Below are positions 1 to 6,513 of a stretch of DNA of 9,606 nucleotides, piece by piece. The notes below the pieces were generated by a model. It was not told the DNA's origin and did no database searches. It saw only the letters and a program-made list of their open reading frames with translations. Location: positions 1 through 9,606 of the forward strand of contig JACREW010000274.1 in assembly GCA_016212685.1 (NCBI GenBank), read 5' to 3'. Position 1 is the first letter of the stretch. Every line of letters starts with the position of its first letter. A program made the position numbers and the translations under genes. The stretch comes from Nitrospirota bacterium (GTDB taxonomy: Bacteria; Nitrospirota; Thermodesulfovibrionia; Thermodesulfovibrionales; Dissulfurispiraceae).

Positions 1-638
1 GTTGTGAACACAAATCCGACTGCATTATGCCCGTACCACCACTCGATATTAGCGTCATTTACGCCCGCGAATATCGAATACGACTTGAAAAGTCCCACCG
101 GAATGGCAAGGTTATTTACGATATAAAGAACGGCAACGGCAATAACTGTTGCTATTAGATACCAGAGCGATATATACATCTGCTCTTCCTTACGCTTAAT
201 GATGGTCCCGAAAATATTCACTGCAAACATAACCCACAAAATAACCACGCCGATGTCGAGCGGCCATTCCAATTCGGCGTACTCCTTTGACTGTGTCATG
301 CCGGCAAGGAGACTGACCGCAGCCGCAGCAATGGCTGCATTGAAGATATAGAGCTGAACCATTGCAAGTTTCGGGAACAACAGCGGCACCCTCGTCAGAC
401 GCTGAACCATGTAATAACTCAGCGCGAATATCTCGGCCACCGCGAATCCGAAGGCGAGGCCGTTCACATGAACTGCCCTCAATTTGCCGTAAGTGAGAAA
501 CGGCGCGATATTCAGTTCCGGTTTCCATAACTGGATTGAGATTATCAATCCGATCAATACCGAGACTCCCCCCCAGAACAGTCCGGAAAGGGCGAAGCCT
601 TTGACAGGTTTCCATTGGTACAATGTGTCCTCTGCCAT
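1..638 (-). CDS. ccoN: cbb3-type cytochrome c oxidase subunit I, N-terminal part (cut by left edge)
   Basis: This is the haem-copper catalytic subunit of a cbb3 (C-family) terminal oxidase, which reduces O2 at high affinity in the cytoplasmic membrane. I translated the 212 complete codons by hand from the ATG at 638-636. A strong Shine-Dalgarno (AAAGGAGGG, 646-654) sits 7 nt upstream. Several hydrophobic segments are visible. Diagnostic CcoN features are KEYAELEWPLDI (residues 118-129), the NNLAIP stretch (175-180), KSYSIFAG (185-192) and WWYGHNAVGF (200-209). H57 in the LRAVHVNG stretch matches the low-spin haem b ligand, and H204 in WYGHN matches a CuB ligand. The family is usually about 470-550 residues, so over half the protein, including the remaining CuB histidines, lies beyond the window. 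ccoO and ccoP would be expected further left but cannot be seen. A shorter antisense-frame reading here (196-615) is not real. Confidence 0.93.
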   Translation of the reverse strand, partial: MAEDTLYQWKPVKGFALSGLFWGGVSVLIGLIISIQLWKPELNIAPFLTYGKLRAVHVNGLAFGFAVAEIFALSYYMVQRLTRVPLLFPKLAMVQLYIFNAAIAAAAVSLLAGMTQSKEYAELEWPLDIGVVILWVMFAVNIFGTIIKRKEEQMYISLWYLIATVIAVAVLYIVNNLAIPVGLFKSYSIFAGVNDANIEWWYGHNAVGFVFT

Positions 639-665
639 TTTTAAACCCTCCTTTTATTTAATATC

Positions 666-688
666 GGACAGAAGCTGTCCTGTTTTTT
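666..688 (+). terminator. Short terminator-like hairpin in the ccoN leader (reads as terminator only on plus strand)
   Basis: A perfect 6-bp stem GGACAG-aag-CTGTCC (666-680) is followed on the plus strand by TGTTTTTT (681-688), which is intrinsic-terminator-like but weak because the stem is short. No plus-strand gene precedes it, so it could only stop antisense transcription out of ccoN. Read on the minus strand, the same dyad sits in the leader just upstream of the ccoN ribosome binding site and has no U-tract. There it could instead be a regulatory stem or a protein-binding dyad. Confidence 0.3.
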
Positions 689-811
689 GGCAAAAAAAAA
701 TGAAAGTCATATTTCTTAAGTTTATCGATTAGAATATTCCTGATTTCGATCCATACCGGATGCACCGCATCGCATAGTCGGTTTCTCTCGTTATTCTCAT
801 TTCGGACTGAT

Positions 812-839
812 TTTATCCTGTTTAAAAAACATTTGTCAA
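812..839 (-). promoter_or_regulatory. Possible sigma-70-type promoter for ccoN
   Basis: On the minus strand a perfect -35 hexamer TTGACA (834-839) is followed after 16 nt by GATAAA (812-817), a 4/6 match to TATAAT. The spacer contains an AT-only dyad, TGTTT-ttt-AAACA, which could be an operator or chance. The match is from sequence alone. It is the best promoter-like element between the ubiB-family stop and ccoN. Confidence 0.4.
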
Positions 840-887
840 GAGGGGGAATTAAGTTACCTGCCGGTTGATTAAATTAAGTTGATTGCT

Positions 888-2585
888 TCATAGCCTTCCT
901 GACCGTATTATCGAAATGATAAGCCAGATGCCGAACAGAAACGCGAAACCGAAGGCGGTGAGGCCGAGGAGGGACATGCCGAATATGGTCGGGCCTATGC
1001 CCGAAGCGTGCATGATCGCCGAACTTACGAGCATGGCGCTGATGATCATGGCAAAGGATATCCGGTTGCTCGATTTGTCCATGTCCTTTATAAACGCCGG
1101 AAGGTTGACGTGATACATCTTCACATGGATGTCATCCTTCAATATCTTTTTTATTATCTGCTTCATCTGCCTCGGAAAGAGTAATGCGAAATCACCGATA
1201 TCGACTATATTTTTCTTTGCCTTATCATAAAGGCGTGAAGGGCTGTATCTCTTCCGCACGAGCTTAGAGGCGTAAGGCTCCGAAGCGGCAATAAAGTCGA
1301 AGTCCGGATCGAGCTGCCTCCCGATATTCTCCAATATGAGCATAGCCTTGTTGATGAGCAGCAGGTCTGAGGGTATTTTGAGGTTATGCTTTATAGCCAG
1401 ATGAGTAATGGTATCCAGATACTGGGCAAAATTAATCTCTTGCAAAGTAAGGCCGTACAGGGGTTCTAGGAGATCGGATAAATCCGCCTTAAAATCCTTT
1501 CTGAATGCGTCTACATCTATTTCTTCGGGGACTATGCCGAGTTCTATGTACTGGTCTATGAGGGTGTCGAAATCCCTTCCGATAAGCGCTAAAAAAGTGT
1601 TTGCCATAGTTTCCTTGAGTTCTTCGGAAACCCTTCCTACGATGCCGAAATCGAGAAAAGCGATCATGCCCGCAGGCATTACGAAAATATTGCCCGGATG
1701 CGGGTCTGCATGGAAAAAGCCGTCCTCGAGTATCTGTTTGAAATACGCGTCGATCCCCGCCTTTGCGATTCTCTTTCTATCAATATTCATCAGGTCTATC
1801 GCCGCTAAATCGTCGATCCTCACGCCTTGTATCATCTCCATTACAAGGACTTTTTCGGTAATAAGTCCGGGATAAATCTTTGGAATGTACACATCCTCGC
1901 TTCCTTCGAAGTTCTTCCTGAGCCTGCCGCAGTTCCTTGACTCCTCTACAAAATCCATCTCCTTTCTGACCGTTTTAGAAAACTCATCCACGATGCCCGA
2001 CGGGTTGAAGAACCTGCTTTCGGGCACGTGCCTGTCGAGGAGTTTTGCGATTGTTGTCAGGATATTGATATCCGTTTCTATCTGCTCCCTGATATTGGGC
2101 CTTTGCACCTTGACCACAACGCTTGAGCCGTCAAGAAGCTTTGCGCTGTGCACCTGCGCAATGGATGCGGCCGCGATCGGGATTTCGCAAAAAGAATCGA
2201 ATATCTTATCCATCGGAAGGCCTGTGTCTTCTTCTATGATCCTTTTGGCATCATGTACCGGAAAGGGCGGAACTTCATCCTGAAGTTTCTTTAATTCGTC
2301 GGCAAAAGGGACCGTAATCAAATCGGGACGCGAAGATAAAACCTGCGCGAGTTTTATAAATGTAGGGCCGAGTTCTTCAAAGGCCATCCTGAGCCTTTCG
2401 GGAACCGTAGGCCCCTTAAGGGCAGGCCACATTCCAAAGGACTTAAGCCGTTTTTTAAAAGGAATGTATCTTCCGAGTTGTATCTGGTCGACGATCTGCC
2501 CGAAGCCGTACTTGAGGAATACATGTATTATCTGCTGCAGCCTCCTGGCCGACTTATATGTACGGGTAAGTCTTGCGATATCCAC
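888..2585 (-). CDS. UbiB/AarF/ABC1-family atypical kinase-like membrane protein
   Basis: The 565-residue protein belongs to the ABC1/AarF/ADCK (UbiB) family of protein-kinase-like proteins. Characterised members support ubiquinone biosynthesis or lipid-related processes as ATPases rather than ordinary protein kinases. Visible motifs are FIKLAQVLSSRPDL (76-89, the KxGQ signature position but with A for G), the Ala-rich loop IAAASIAQVH (137-146), lysine K159 in VVVKVQRP, EMDFVEES (209-216), VLVMEMIQG (246-254), the catalytic-loop HADPHPGN (292-299) and metal-binding DFG (312-314). Two hydrophobic C-terminal helices (about 507-527 and 532-561) indicate membrane anchoring, as in UbiB. Translation starts at GTG (2585-2583), overlapping the TAG of the upstream phasin-like gene by 1 nt, so the two are translationally coupled. 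No ubi or men genes are adjacent, so the quinone link is inferred from the family. The symbol ubiB is withheld because paralogues exist. Confidence 0.92.
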   Translation of the reverse strand: MDIARLTRTYKSARRLQQIIHVFLKYGFGQIVDQIQLGRYIPFKKRLKSFGMWPALKGPTVPERLRMAFEELGPTFIKLAQVLSSRPDLITVPFADELKKLQDEVPPFPVHDAKRIIEEDTGLPMDKIFDSFCEIPIAAASIAQVHSAKLLDGSSVVVKVQRPNIREQIETDINILTTIAKLLDRHVPESRFFNPSGIVDEFSKTVRKEMDFVEESRNCGRLRKNFEGSEDVYIPKIYPGLITEKVLVMEMIQGVRIDDLAAIDLMNIDRKRIAKAGIDAYFKQILEDGFFHADPHPGNIFVMPAGMIAFLDFGIVGRVSEELKETMANTFLALIGRDFDTLIDQYIELGIVPEEIDVDAFRKDFKADLSDLLEPLYGLTLQEINFAQYLDTITHLAIKHNLKIPSDLLLINKAMLILENIGRQLDPDFDFIAASEPYASKLVRKRYSPSRLYDKAKKNIVDIGDFALLFPRQMKQIIKKILKDDIHVKMYHVNLPAFIKDMDKSSNRISFAMIISAMLVSSAIMHASGIGPTIFGMSLLGLTAFGFAFLFGIWLIISIIRSGRL

Positions 2586-2884
2586 TATCCTTCCAGCTTC
2601 TTGAGCCTCTCGGAAAGTTCTTCTATCTTTTTGTTAAGCTGTGATATGTCCTCTCTCGTGGGTAAGCTTATCTTTTCGATCGTCTTTGTCACAAGATCAG
2701 AGATGCTCTTGCTGAGTTCGGATGTGTTTTTATCCGCTTTTTCGGTCCATTCCTTAACAAGCTTTGCGCCCTGCGAATCGCTCAATTCCCCTTTCTTAAC
2801 GAGTTCGTCTATAAACTCCTTTACCTTCTCCTGAACGCCGAAGCCTGCCATCATTGCATTTTTCACAACATCGAAAATTGTCAT
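2585..2884 (-). CDS. Phasin-like / polyhydroxyalkanoate granule-associated-type small coiled-coil protein
   Basis: A 99-residue, highly charged, helical protein with no signal peptide or membrane segment. The N-terminal half (about 1-55, with GFGVQEKVKEFIDELVKKGEL) resembles the short phasin-like/PhaF-type granule-associated family (PF05597-like). The C-terminal part (about 77-98, DISQLNKKIEELSERLKKLE) is a clear heptad coiled coil. The ATG at 2884-2882 has a good Shine-Dalgarno (GGAGGTG, 2889-2895). It ends in TAG, whose G is the first base of the GTG start of the UbiB-family gene, so the two proteins are made together. No PHA synthase is in the window. The name therefore reflects sequence style, and a role as a soluble partner or scaffold for the kinase-like protein is inference. 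The 89-nt gap to alaS is filled by an inverted repeat. Confidence 0.75.
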   Translation of the reverse strand: MTIFDVVKNAMMAGFGVQEKVKEFIDELVKKGELSDSQGAKLVKEWTEKADKNTSELSKSISDLVTKTIEKISLPTREDISQLNKKIEELSERLKKLEG

Positions 2885-2906
2885 AAAACACCTCCAGTTT
2901 TAGTAT

Positions 2907-2993
2907 AAGTAGGAAGTGAGAAGTTAAGAAGTAGGAAGTAGAAAAAATATCTTTACTCCTCACTTTCCAGTTCTCAGTTCTTACTTCTTACTT
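2907..2993. repeat. Imperfect inverted repeat of AAGTGAGAAGT-like units at the alaS 3' end
   Basis: The left arm (2907-2941) is built of degenerate AAGTAGG, AAGTGAG and AAGTTAAG units. The right arm (about 2955-2993), read as its reverse complement, gives CAAGTAAGAAGTAAGAACTG and related units, and aligns with the left arm over about 30 nt with mismatches and small indels. An AT-rich loop containing AAAAAATAT lies between them. The transcript downstream of alaS could fold into a long purine/pyrimidine stem. There is no U-tract after it, so it is not a typical intrinsic terminator. Similar AAGTGAGAAGT-type degenerate repeats are familiar to me from intergenic DNA of several environmental bacteria, but copy number here cannot be judged from one window. 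Confidence 0.65.
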
Positions 2994-5622
2994 GTTTGAT
3001 TAAATCATATACCGAATCGAGCGCCTTGTCCAGCCTTTCTATCTCTTTTGTCCCTCCCTGCGCCATCTCCGCCTTTCCGCCGCCCCTGCCTCCCGCAGTC
3101 GAGGCAACCTTCTTGAGAATATCCCCTGCGCTGAAACGTTTCACAAGGTCATTGGTAACCATCGCCACCATTGACGCCTGACCGTCCTTTACAGATGCCA
3201 AAACTATAATGCCGGAGCCGAGCCTGTCCCTCACATTATCCGCAAGCACCCTCAAGTCTTTCTGTTCAAGATTATCAAAACGATGCACGAGAACTTTAAG
3301 GCCGTCTATTTCTTTTGCGTTGTCCACAATCGAGGATGAGCTCTGGGAGGCCATCTTAGACTTCAATGTCTCCATATCTTTGTCAACGGCCTTTATGTCT
3401 TCGAGAAGTTTTCCGACTCTTTCATACGGGTTATCGGTCTTAAGGGTATCAGCTATTTTAGCCAGTTCATTGCTCTTTTGCCTGAGATAATCAAAGGCGG
3501 CCTTTCCGGTAAATGCCTCTATCCTCCTTATGCCGGAAGCCACGCTTCCTTCCGAGGCGATAACGAATATCCCCATATCTCCCGTCATTTTGCAGTGAGT
3601 TCCGCCGCAGAGTTCACTACTGAAACCCGGTACGCTTACGACCCTCACCTTCTCTCCGTACTTTTCGCCGAATAAGGCTATAACCCCGGTCTTAAGGGCG
3701 TCCCTGATATCCATAATATTCGTCTCGACCTTTATATTCTCAAGGATCTTTCCATTTACTATATTCTCTATAGCCTCTATCTCTTTTCTGTCCACAGGAT
3801 AGAAATGGCTGAAGTCAAAGCGCATCCTTTCGGGAGACACGAGGGACCCTGCCTGTTTGACGTGTTCGCCTAAGACGGTTCTCAATGCCGTATGGAGCAA
3901 ATGCGTTGCCGTATGATTCCGGGCGGTGGACATCCTTTTCTCCTTATCCACAACGCACCTCACCTTATCCCATACCTTAAAACTTCCTTTTTTAATTTTT
4001 ACAATATGGGCATGCAGGCCTACTTCCTTTTTTGTGTCGGCCACAGCGGCCTCTTTAGTATCAGTGAAAATTATTCCGGCATCGCCCGACTGGCCGCCGG
4101 ATTCGCCGTAAAAAGGCGTTTTATCTAAAAACAGTTCGACTTCATCGCCTTCGGACGCCTCTGTTACGACCTTCCCTTCTTTCAGTATCGCCTTAATGAC
4201 CGCTTCCGATTCCAAAACGTCGTAGCCTACAAATACCGTCTCGCCTATTTCCGACAGCAATTCTTTATAAATGGATGCTATGGCCTCTTCTTCGCCCACC
4301 CATGAGGCCCTGGCCCTTTCCCTCTGTATCTCCATCTCCTTGTTAAAACCGCCCTCATCTATAAGGAGATTGTTATCCATTGCGATATCCCGCGCAAGGT
4401 CAAGCGGAAATCCATAGGTATCGTAAAGCTTAAACAACTCGTCGCCCGGAATAATCTTTATGCCTGTTTTCTTTAATCCCTCGATCACTCCATCGAGTAT
4501 CCTCATCCCCTGCTCAAGGGTTTTTGTAAAACGCTCCTCTTCGAACATCAGGACCTTTGCCGAGCGTTCCCTTTCCTGAACAAGTTCGGGATAAACACCG
4601 CCCATAGCATCCACAACCGGATCCATCAATTTATACAGGACAGCACTGTTACTATTATTGGCAAGACCGAGTAATTTTGCATGTCTTGATGCCCTTCTTA
4701 TAATACGCCTTAATACATATCCCCTTCCCTCATTGGAAGGAATCAGTCCTTCGGAAAGCAGAAACGTCATAGTCCTCAGATGGTCCGCCATTACCCGTAT
4801 GGAAATGTCCGTTTCCGGTCTCTTGCCGTAAGATACGCCGGATAACGATTCGACTGCGGATATGATAGGGGCAAAAAGGTCGGAATCGAAATTATTACGT
4901 TTGCCTTGCAGAACAGCGGTTATTCTCTCAAGCCCCATTCCCGTATCTATGCTCGGCTTGGGAAGCGGGGTCAGATTGCCGGATTCGTCGCGGTTGAACT
5001 GCATGAAAACGAGGTTCCATAGTTCCAGATACCTGTCGCAGTCGCATCCGACCTTACAGTCCGCTTTGCCGCACCCTACGTCTTCTCCCTGATCGATGAT
5101 TATCTCCGAGCACGGGCCGCATGGTCCTGTGTCTCCCATCTGCCAGAAATTATCCTTTGCGCCAAGCCTTACTATCTGTCCGGATGAGATATCTGTGACT
5201 TCCTTCCACAATCCTTCGGCCTCATCGTCATCCTCATACACCGAGACCCAGAGCTTGTCTTTCGGCAGTTTATACCATTCGGTGAGAAGTTCCCATGCAA
5301 AGAGTATCGCATCCCTTTTGAAGTAATCTCCGAAGGAAAAGTTGCCGAGCATCTCGAAAAATGTATGATGGCGGGCGGTATGTCCCACGTTTTCAAGGTC
5401 GCTGTGTTTGCCGCCGGCCCTCATGCATTTCTGGCAGGATACGGCCCTCGTATACGGTCTTTTTTCTTCACCGAGAAAAACCGATTTGAACTGCACCATT
5501 CCCGCGTTAGCGAAAAGCAGCGTAGGGTCGTGTCTCGGTATCAGCGAGGAACTTTTGACTATCTCGTGTCCCTTCGATTTGAAAAAATCCCAGAACGAAT
5601 TCCTGATCTCAGAACTCTTCAT
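2974..5622 (-). CDS. alaS: Alanyl-tRNA synthetase
   Basis: Class II synthetase that charges tRNA-Ala with alanine in the cytoplasm and hydrolyses mischarged Ser/Gly-tRNA-Ala. It is full length at 882 residues (family about 870-880). The catalytic domain occupies about 1-250, with the start MKSSEIRNSFWDFFKSKGHE, TFFEMLGNFSFGDYF (87-101) and motif 3 GMGLERI (228-234). A cysteine-rich insertion, GCGKADCKVGCDCD (183-196), occurs in many bacterial AlaRS. The tRNA-recognition region is at about 250-460. The editing domain has GESGGQSGD (506-514), H570/H574 of HTATH and CGGTHC (672-677), which form the zinc/editing site. The C-Ala domain follows (about 765-882) with GGRGGGKAEMAQGG (844-857). GAGGA (5627-5631) precedes the ATG by 4 nt and overlaps the upstream stop. 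It is the fifth gene of the recA operon-like run. The last residues, about QVRSKN, and the TGA stop are encoded inside the inverted repeat. Confidence 0.98.
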   Translation of the reverse strand: MKSSEIRNSFWDFFKSKGHEIVKSSSLIPRHDPTLLFANAGMVQFKSVFLGEEKRPYTRAVSCQKCMRAGGKHSDLENVGHTARHHTFFEMLGNFSFGDYFKRDAILFAWELLTEWYKLPKDKLWVSVYEDDDEAEGLWKEVTDISSGQIVRLGAKDNFWQMGDTGPCGPCSEIIIDQGEDVGCGKADCKVGCDCDRYLELWNLVFMQFNRDESGNLTPLPKPSIDTGMGLERITAVLQGKRNNFDSDLFAPIISAVESLSGVSYGKRPETDISIRVMADHLRTMTFLLSEGLIPSNEGRGYVLRRIIRRASRHAKLLGLANNSNSAVLYKLMDPVVDAMGGVYPELVQERERSAKVLMFEEERFTKTLEQGMRILDGVIEGLKKTGIKIIPGDELFKLYDTYGFPLDLARDIAMDNNLLIDEGGFNKEMEIQRERARASWVGEEEAIASIYKELLSEIGETVFVGYDVLESEAVIKAILKEGKVVTEASEGDEVELFLDKTPFYGESGGQSGDAGIIFTDTKEAAVADTKKEVGLHAHIVKIKKGSFKVWDKVRCVVDKEKRMSTARNHTATHLLHTALRTVLGEHVKQAGSLVSPERMRFDFSHFYPVDRKEIEAIENIVNGKILENIKVETNIMDIRDALKTGVIALFGEKYGEKVRVVSVPGFSSELCGGTHCKMTGDMGIFVIASEGSVASGIRRIEAFTGKAAFDYLRQKSNELAKIADTLKTDNPYERVGKLLEDIKAVDKDMETLKSKMASQSSSSIVDNAKEIDGLKVLVHRFDNLEQKDLRVLADNVRDRLGSGIIVLASVKDGQASMVAMVTNDLVKRFSAGDILKKVASTAGGRGGGKAEMAQGGTKEIERLDKALDSVYDLIKQVRSKN

Positions 5623-5630
5623 CCGGTCCT

Positions 5631-5978
5631 CTATTTCCCTACCCTGCCGGGCTCCGTGCTTATAATATAAGTAAGCTTGCCGTCAATAAATACAAGCCTT
5701 GTCTTAAAGGCTCCTAATACCGATGTATAAATCCATTCCTCTTTAGACTTCCCGCCCTCCTGTTCGAGCTGCCTCACGCTGTCCGGAGATCCCCAGGCGT
5801 ACCTCACCTGCTGCGTAGTCATCCCGGGGGACACTTCACCCTTTATTATCTTTTCCTGCACATCGAGGGGGTAAGCCTTTATTTCCTCCTGTGTAAAACG
5901 TATGGAAGACGACGCGCACCCGACCAAAAAACATAAAACCGTAAATAAAATCGCATAGAAACCTTTTCTTGACCTCAT
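5631..5978 (-). CDS. Small outer-membrane lipoprotein, BamE/SmpA/OmlA-like
   Basis: A 115-residue lipoprotein precursor. A basic N-terminus (MRSRKGF) and hydrophobic core are followed by the lipobox LVGC with C21 as the acylated residue. The +2 residue is Ala, which suggests outer-membrane sorting. The mature part carries the BamE/SmpA-type signature region, KGEVSPGMTTQQVRYAWGSP (residues 47-66): the 'GMT..QV...WG.P' pattern. A short strand-rich tail follows (EEWIYTS, TRLVFIDGKLT). In proteobacteria BamE helps the Bam complex insert beta-barrels, but this domain is shared by other small envelope lipoproteins, so the symbol is withheld. The Shine-Dalgarno AAGGAGG is formed by the last codons of recX, and the ATG lies 1 nt after the recX stop, so it is tightly coupled. 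alaS starts 8 nt after its stop. Confidence 0.8.
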   Translation of the reverse strand: MRSRKGFYAILFTVLCFLVGCASSSIRFTQEEIKAYPLDVQEKIIKGEVSPGMTTQQVRYAWGSPDSVRQLEQEGGKSKEEWIYTSVLGAFKTRLVFIDGKLTYIISTEPGRVGK

Positions 5979-5979
5979 T

Positions 5980-6513
5980 TCATTCCTCCTTTAAATCGAA
6001 AGATTTTAACGCCTTATTTATTGTTCCATAAGAAAAGCCCCTTCTTGCAAGCATTCCCCATAGTCTTCTCTTTATGGTCTCTCCATCGCACGATTTCAAA
6101 CTCCTCATTTTTTTCTCGATAAGATTCCTTGCGGTATCGAGATAATCATCCTCATCTCCCAAAATTTCATCCGCGATATCGCCGGAGATGCCCTTGTTTA
6201 TCAGATAAGCCAGCGTACCGCTCCTGCCTAAATGTTTTCTTTCAGCGGCAGTTTTCTTTAAAATCCCGGCAAACCTTCTGTCATCTATAAAACCCCTGTT
6301 TTTTAAATACGCAACGGCATTGCCGGCAACCTCCGCCGAAAAGCCCTTTTGCATCAACTTCTCAAGCATCTCTTTTTCGCTTCTGTCCCTGTAACCAAGC
6401 AGCCTGAACGCGTTTTTCAGCGCGGATTCAAGGGCGTTTTTATCATCGGCCTCAAAACCTTTCGATCTTGAATTCGTCTGTTTTTTGCTCTTTATTAGAT
6501 TCAAGGGCAGCAT
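5980..6513 (-). CDS. recX: Regulatory protein RecX (RecA modulator)
   Basis: A 177-residue RecX-family protein. Such proteins bind along RecA filaments and limit their activity and extension. The sequence shows the tandem three-helix RecX repeats: FRLLGYRDRSEKEMLEKLMQ (about 36-55, the R/S-x-x-E-L-x-x-K-L pattern), AYLKNRGFIDDRRFA (68-82), a middle repeat around LAYLINKGISGDIADEIL, and RRLWGMLARRGFSYGTINKA (about 149-168) near the C-terminus. The ATG at 6513-6511 lies inside the 3' end of pilT (62-nt overlap), with GGAGG (6516-6520) only 2 nt upstream. A TTG at 6504-6502 has a longer 11-nt spacing and is an alternative start. The first ~25 residues are variable, so either start gives a complete domain. 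It is one gene away from recA, separated by pilT. Confidence 0.93.
   Translation of the reverse strand: MLPLNLIKSKKQTNSRSKGFEADDKNALESALKNAFRLLGYRDRSEKEMLEKLMQKGFSAEVAGNAVAYLKNRGFIDDRRFAGILKKTAAERKHLGRSGTLAYLINKGISGDIADEILGDEDDYLDTARNLIEKKMRSLKSCDGETIKRRLWGMLARRGFSYGTINKALKSFDLKEE

Larger units (their letters stand above)
639..887. other. Non-coding region between ubiB-family gene and ccoN
   Basis: This 249-nt stretch has no supported gene on either strand. On the minus strand it holds a possible sigma-70-like promoter (812-839), a small perfect hairpin (666-680) and the ccoN Shine-Dalgarno. If that promoter is used, ccoN has a leader of roughly 165 nt. A second small perfect stem (GATGC-acc-GCATC, 759-771) lies in the leader. 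The 9-mer AATTAAGTT occurs twice, at 847-855 and 872-880. I saw no GC-rich hairpin plus U-tract after the ubiB-family stop codon, so read-through from the upstream gene cannot be excluded. Confidence 0.7.

Noticed and set aside
196..615. A 139-codon open frame on the minus strand inside the ccoN region
   Set aside because: It is out of frame with the clear CcoN reading, has Cys/Arg/His-rich nonsense composition and no family resemblance.
865..884. Two TTGATT motifs resembling FNR half-sites upstream of ccoN
   Set aside because: They are direct repeats with a 14-nt period, not the inverted TTGAT-N4-ATCAA arrangement, and they lie beyond the best -35 element. The region is AT-rich, so chance is likely.
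1408..2283. Plus-strand open frames opposite the UbiB-family gene (1408-1875, 1885-2283)
   Set aside because: They are antisense to a well-supported conserved gene, serine-rich as expected for complement shadows, and have no recognisable domain or ribosome binding site.
2896..2930. TATACT as a -10 box for the phasin-like gene, within the inverted repeat
   Set aside because: The -35 position matches only 3/6, and the implied transcript start would fall on the Shine-Dalgarno, leaving no room for a normal leader.
5086..5176. Cysteine-rich segment in AlaRS (about residues 168-196) as a foreign metal-binding insertion
   Set aside because: This CGPC...GCDCDR segment is a normal feature of many bacterial AlaRS proteins.
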